Below are positions 5,937-8,070 of a stretch of DNA of 8,070 nt, in pieces. The translations under genes and the position numbers were made by a program. Origin of the DNA: an uncultured Spartobacteria bacterium (GTDB lineage Bacteria; Verrucomicrobiota; Verrucomicrobiia; Chthoniobacterales; UBA6821). Location of the stretch: positions 1-8,070 of the forward strand of contig CAIKYN010000115.1 in NCBI GenBank assembly GCA_903831635.1, written 5' to 3'. The stretch's first letter is position 1. Every line of letters begins with the position of its first letter. The notes beneath the pieces are model-generated. The model saw only the letters and a list, made by a program, of their open reading frames with translations. It made no database searches and was not told the DNA's origin.

Positions 5937-6878
5937 ATGCGCGTCCTGAGCCCACTGATTCGCTTCATCGACTCGGATTATTTCCCCAGGGGGATCGAGG
6001 CGACCCGTGCCATGCCCGAGACGATGGAGTGGGGCAGAGCCATTCCCTTCATCATTCTTCATCTGGGATGTCTCGGCGTTCTTTGGGTCGGATGGAGCCC
6101 CATAGCCGTGGCCGTCTGCGCGGCGCTCTATGTCGTGCGGATGTTTTTTGTCACCGGCATCTATCACCGCTACTTCTGCCATAAATCATATAAGGCCTCC
6201 CGCACGGTCCAGTTCCTCTTTGCCCTACTCGGACTGCTCTGCGTCCAGCGCGGCGCTCTCTGGTGGGCCGCCGTCCACCGCCATCATCACGCCCATTCAG
6301 ACGAGGATGTCGATGTCCACTCGCCAAGGCAGAAGGGTTTTCTCTGGGCACATATCGGTTGGATGACCAGCAGTAGAAACTTCCCCACCGACTACAGTCT
6401 CATTCCCGATCTGACAAAATTTCCGGAGCTTGTTTTCCTCAACCGCTTCGACCTGATCGGCCCTCTGCTGGTGGCTCTCCTCACCTACGGCCTGGGCGCC
6501 ACGCTACATAGATACGCACCAAGTCTTGATACCTCGGGTCCCCAGATGCTCGTCTGGGGAGGATTCATCAGCACCGTGCTTCTGTTCCACGGCACTTGCT
6601 GCATCAACTCCATGGCCCATGTCTGGGGAACACCGCGCTACGACACGGGGGACGACAGCCGCAACAGCTTCCTCCTGGCCATCATTACTCTCGGGGAGGG
6701 ATGGCATAACAACCATCACCGTTACCAGTCCTCGGCGCGTCAGGGATTCTACTGGTGGGAGATCGATCCCACCTACTACACCCTGCGTCTGCTCGCCATG
6801 CTGGGCATCATCAGCAATCTCAAGCGCGTCCCTGAAAGCGTCTACCGAGAAGAGAAGCGACTTGTGCATGGAAACTGA
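5937..6878 (+). CDS. Membrane acyl-CoA/fatty-acid desaturase (delta-9, SCD/OLE1-like)
   Basis: A 313-residue integral membrane di-iron desaturase, expected to introduce a cis double bond into a fatty acyl chain using O2 and an electron donor. The three histidine boxes are intact: HRYFCH (77-82), HRHHH (114-118, followed by AHSDEDVDVHSP) and HNNHH (257-261). The family motif NSMAHVWGTPRYDT (224-237) carries the additional conserved Asn224 and His228. Hydrophobic segments near 36-72, 91-112, 172-190 and 204-222 fit the four-helix fold with the boxes on the cytoplasmic face. Length is normal for stand-alone bacterial acyl-CoA desaturases; no cytochrome b5 or ferredoxin domain is fused, so electrons must come from another protein. 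The ATG lies 15 bases after the parB stop with no Shine-Dalgarno; ATG codons at residues 26 and 30 are less likely alternatives. It overlaps the next gene by 11 bases. Family is firm; regiochemistry and acyl substrate (CoA, ACP or phospholipid) are not determined. Confidence 0.94.
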   Translation: MRVLSPLIRFIDSDYFPRGIEATRAMPETMEWGRAIPFIILHLGCLGVLWVGWSPIAVAVCAALYVVRMFFVTGIYHRYFCHKSYKASRTVQFLFALLGLLCVQRGALWWAAVHRHHHAHSDEDVDVHSPRQKGFLWAHIGWMTSSRNFPTDYSLIPDLTKFPELVFLNRFDLIGPLLVALLTYGLGATLHRYAPSLDTSGPQMLVWGGFISTVLLFHGTCCINSMAHVWGTPRYDTGDDSRNSFLLAIITLGEGWHNNHHRYQSSARQGFYWWEIDPTYYTLRLLAMLGIISNLKRVPESVYREEKRLVHGN

Positions 6879-8070
6879 GGCAAAGAATCGCCCCCGTATT
6901 GCTGTTGTCGGGACGGGGGTTTCGGGCCTCTCCTGCGCCTGGGGCTTACGCGACATCGCGGATCTCACGCTCTTCGAGTCGGAGAAGCGACCTGGCGGTC
7001 ATACGAATACGGTGACCGTGGAGGAGGAGGGTCGGGAGATCCCGATCGACACGGGATTCATCGTCTTCAACAAGGTCACCTATCCCAACCTCTGCCGTCT
7101 CTTTGGAGAACTCGGCATCGCCATCAAACCGAGCGAGATGTCCTTCAGCGTGCAGCACGCCGCCAGCGGACTCGAGTACAATGGCATGGGGTTGAACAAG
7201 CTATTCGCCCAGCGTCGTAATATCGGCAACATCCGCTTCCTGATGCTGATAGCCGAGATCATGCGATTCTTCCGTGTCGGCAGAAAGTGGCTGCGCGATG
7301 AAGCCGAAGGCGACTCCTCGGACGAGAGGGCCGATTTGGACTTGGAGGATCTGGCCGCATTCTGCCAGAGGCACGGCTTTGGCCGCGACTTCCTTGATCT
7401 CTACCTCATTCCGATGAGTTCCGCCGTCTGGTCGACGGAGCCGGGTCGCATCCTCGACTTCCCCGCATCGACGCTGCTCCATTTCTTCCATAATCATGGA
7501 TTTCTCGGAATCACCACGCACCATCCTTGGTTCACGGTGGATGGCGGTGCCCGCACGTATGTGGAAAAGATGCTGAAGGCTCTGGGCCAGCCTCGTCTCG
7601 GCGATCCGGTTGTTGCAGTGGAGGAAAAAGAAGATGGGGCTTGGGTCACGACAGCATCGGGAGCACGCGAGCGCTTTGACGTCGTCGTCCTTGCCTCCCA
7701 TGCTGATCAAAGCCTCAGGCTCCTTGCCGCCCCCACGGAGGAACAACAGCGTCTCCTTTCTGCCTTCCACTACCAGCAGAACGAAGCCTCCCTACACACC
7801 GATGCGTCGGTGATGCCGATGCGCCGCTTGGCCTGGGCCTCGTGGAACTTCCGAGTCGAGCTGGGACCTGACGGACATCAGCGTGCGGCCACCCACTATT
7901 GGATGAACGCCCTGCAGGGAGTCTCTAAAAATCAGGACTACTTCGTCTCCCTGAACAGCAACGACCGGATTGATCCGGCACGTCTCCTCTACCGGACGAC
8001 CTACGATCATCCTGTCTTCACCCTGGATGCGATCCGGGCCCAAAAAGAGCTCCCAAAGCTGAACCACTCC
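6868..8070 (+). CDS. FAD-dependent oxidoreductase, COG2907-type amine-oxidase-like flavoprotein (partial, 3' end beyond right edge)
   Basis: An open frame of 401 codons from ATG 6868 to the window edge without a stop. The N-terminus is a Rossmann dinucleotide-binding fold: IAVVGTGVSG (11-20, GxGxxG), acidic Glu37 ending the second strand, and RPGGHTNTV (41-49). DTGFIVFNKVTYPNL (61-75) and GGARTYVEKM (227-236) are typical of amine-oxidase/phytoene-desaturase-like flavoproteins. The C-terminal part has features of the COG2907 subgroup: HTDASVMPMRRLAWASWN (310-327), THYWMNALQGV (342-352), YFVSLNSND (358-366) and YDHPVFTLDAI (379-389). Family members are roughly 420-440 residues, so only the last few dozen are missing. 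The start codon lies inside the end of the desaturase gene, 11 bases of overlap in a different frame, which suggests translational coupling. Substrate is unknown; members often sit beside cyclopropane-fatty-acid-synthase-like and DUF1365 genes, suggesting a lipid role. Confidence 0.88.
   Translation, partial: METEAKNRPRIAVVGTGVSGLSCAWGLRDIADLTLFESEKRPGGHTNTVTVEEEGREIPIDTGFIVFNKVTYPNLCRLFGELGIAIKPSEMSFSVQHAASGLEYNGMGLNKLFAQRRNIGNIRFLMLIAEIMRFFRVGRKWLRDEAEGDSSDERADLDLEDLAAFCQRHGFGRDFLDLYLIPMSSAVWSTEPGRILDFPASTLLHFFHNHGFLGITTHHPWFTVDGGARTYVEKMLKALGQPRLGDPVVAVEEKEDGAWVTTASGARERFDVVVLASHADQSLRLLAAPTEEQQRLLSAFHYQQNEASLHTDASVMPMRRLAWASWNFRVELGPDGHQRAATHYWMNALQGVSKNQDYFVSLNSNDRIDPARLLYRTTYDHPVFTLDAIRAQKELPKLNHS

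Noticed and set aside
5709..6182. Minus-strand open frame spanning the parB-desaturase junction
   Set aside because: It overlaps two well-supported genes on the other strand and has no domain or initiation signal.
7201..7770. 189-codon minus-strand open frame inside the flavoprotein gene
   Set aside because: The plus-strand frame has clear FAD-binding and COG2907 motifs across this stretch; the antisense product shows no family features.
4971..8070. parS centromere site near parB
   Set aside because: I scanned for the TGTTTCACGTGAAACA-type palindrome and its CACGTG core by eye and found none.

Overview
The window is chromosomal bacterial sequence with housekeeping-type gene content, moderately GC-rich (not counted exactly). 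The soluble (non-lipoprotein) PstS signal peptide points to a Gram-negative cell plan. None of the starts I inspected has a clear Shine-Dalgarno sequence at normal spacing. That, with the ParB and Pst protein sequences, makes a PVC-superphylum organism such as a verrucomicrobium plausible, but the sequence does not prove a taxon.

Layout. Positions 1-4092 on the minus strand hold a complete high-affinity phosphate uptake operon in the classical order pstS-pstC-pstA-pstB-phoU, transcribed toward the left edge; phoU is cut by the edge. Upstream of pstS is a 108-base gap (4093-4200) with a striking cluster of the 7-mer CACGAAA: two direct copies 11 bp apart and one inverted copy. This is a candidate operator for a PhoB-type or other regulator. 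Further upstream on the same strand is a single-domain lipoate ligase/octanoyltransferase family gene (4201-4887). An 83-base divergent gap (4888-4970) separates it from the plus-strand genes.

Positions 4971-8070 on the plus strand hold parB, a membrane acyl-CoA/fatty-acid desaturase with all three histidine boxes, and an FAD-dependent oxidoreductase of the COG2907 type that runs off the right edge. The three are tightly packed (15-base gap, then an 11-base overlap), so they probably share a transcript. parA is not next to parB.

Working together: PstS captures periplasmic phosphate, PstC and PstA form the channel, PstB supplies ATP hydrolysis, and PhoU couples transport to phosphate-starvation signalling. 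The desaturase and flavoprotein look like a lipid-modification pair whose remaining partners may lie past the right edge. No RNA gene, mobile element, CRISPR array or strong intrinsic terminator was seen, and no gap between genes exceeds about 110 bases. I do not see an undescribed defence or mobile system. The most worthwhile leads are the pstS upstream repeats, the expanded Gly-Lys-Gly-Leu tract in ParB and the desaturase-flavoprotein pair.
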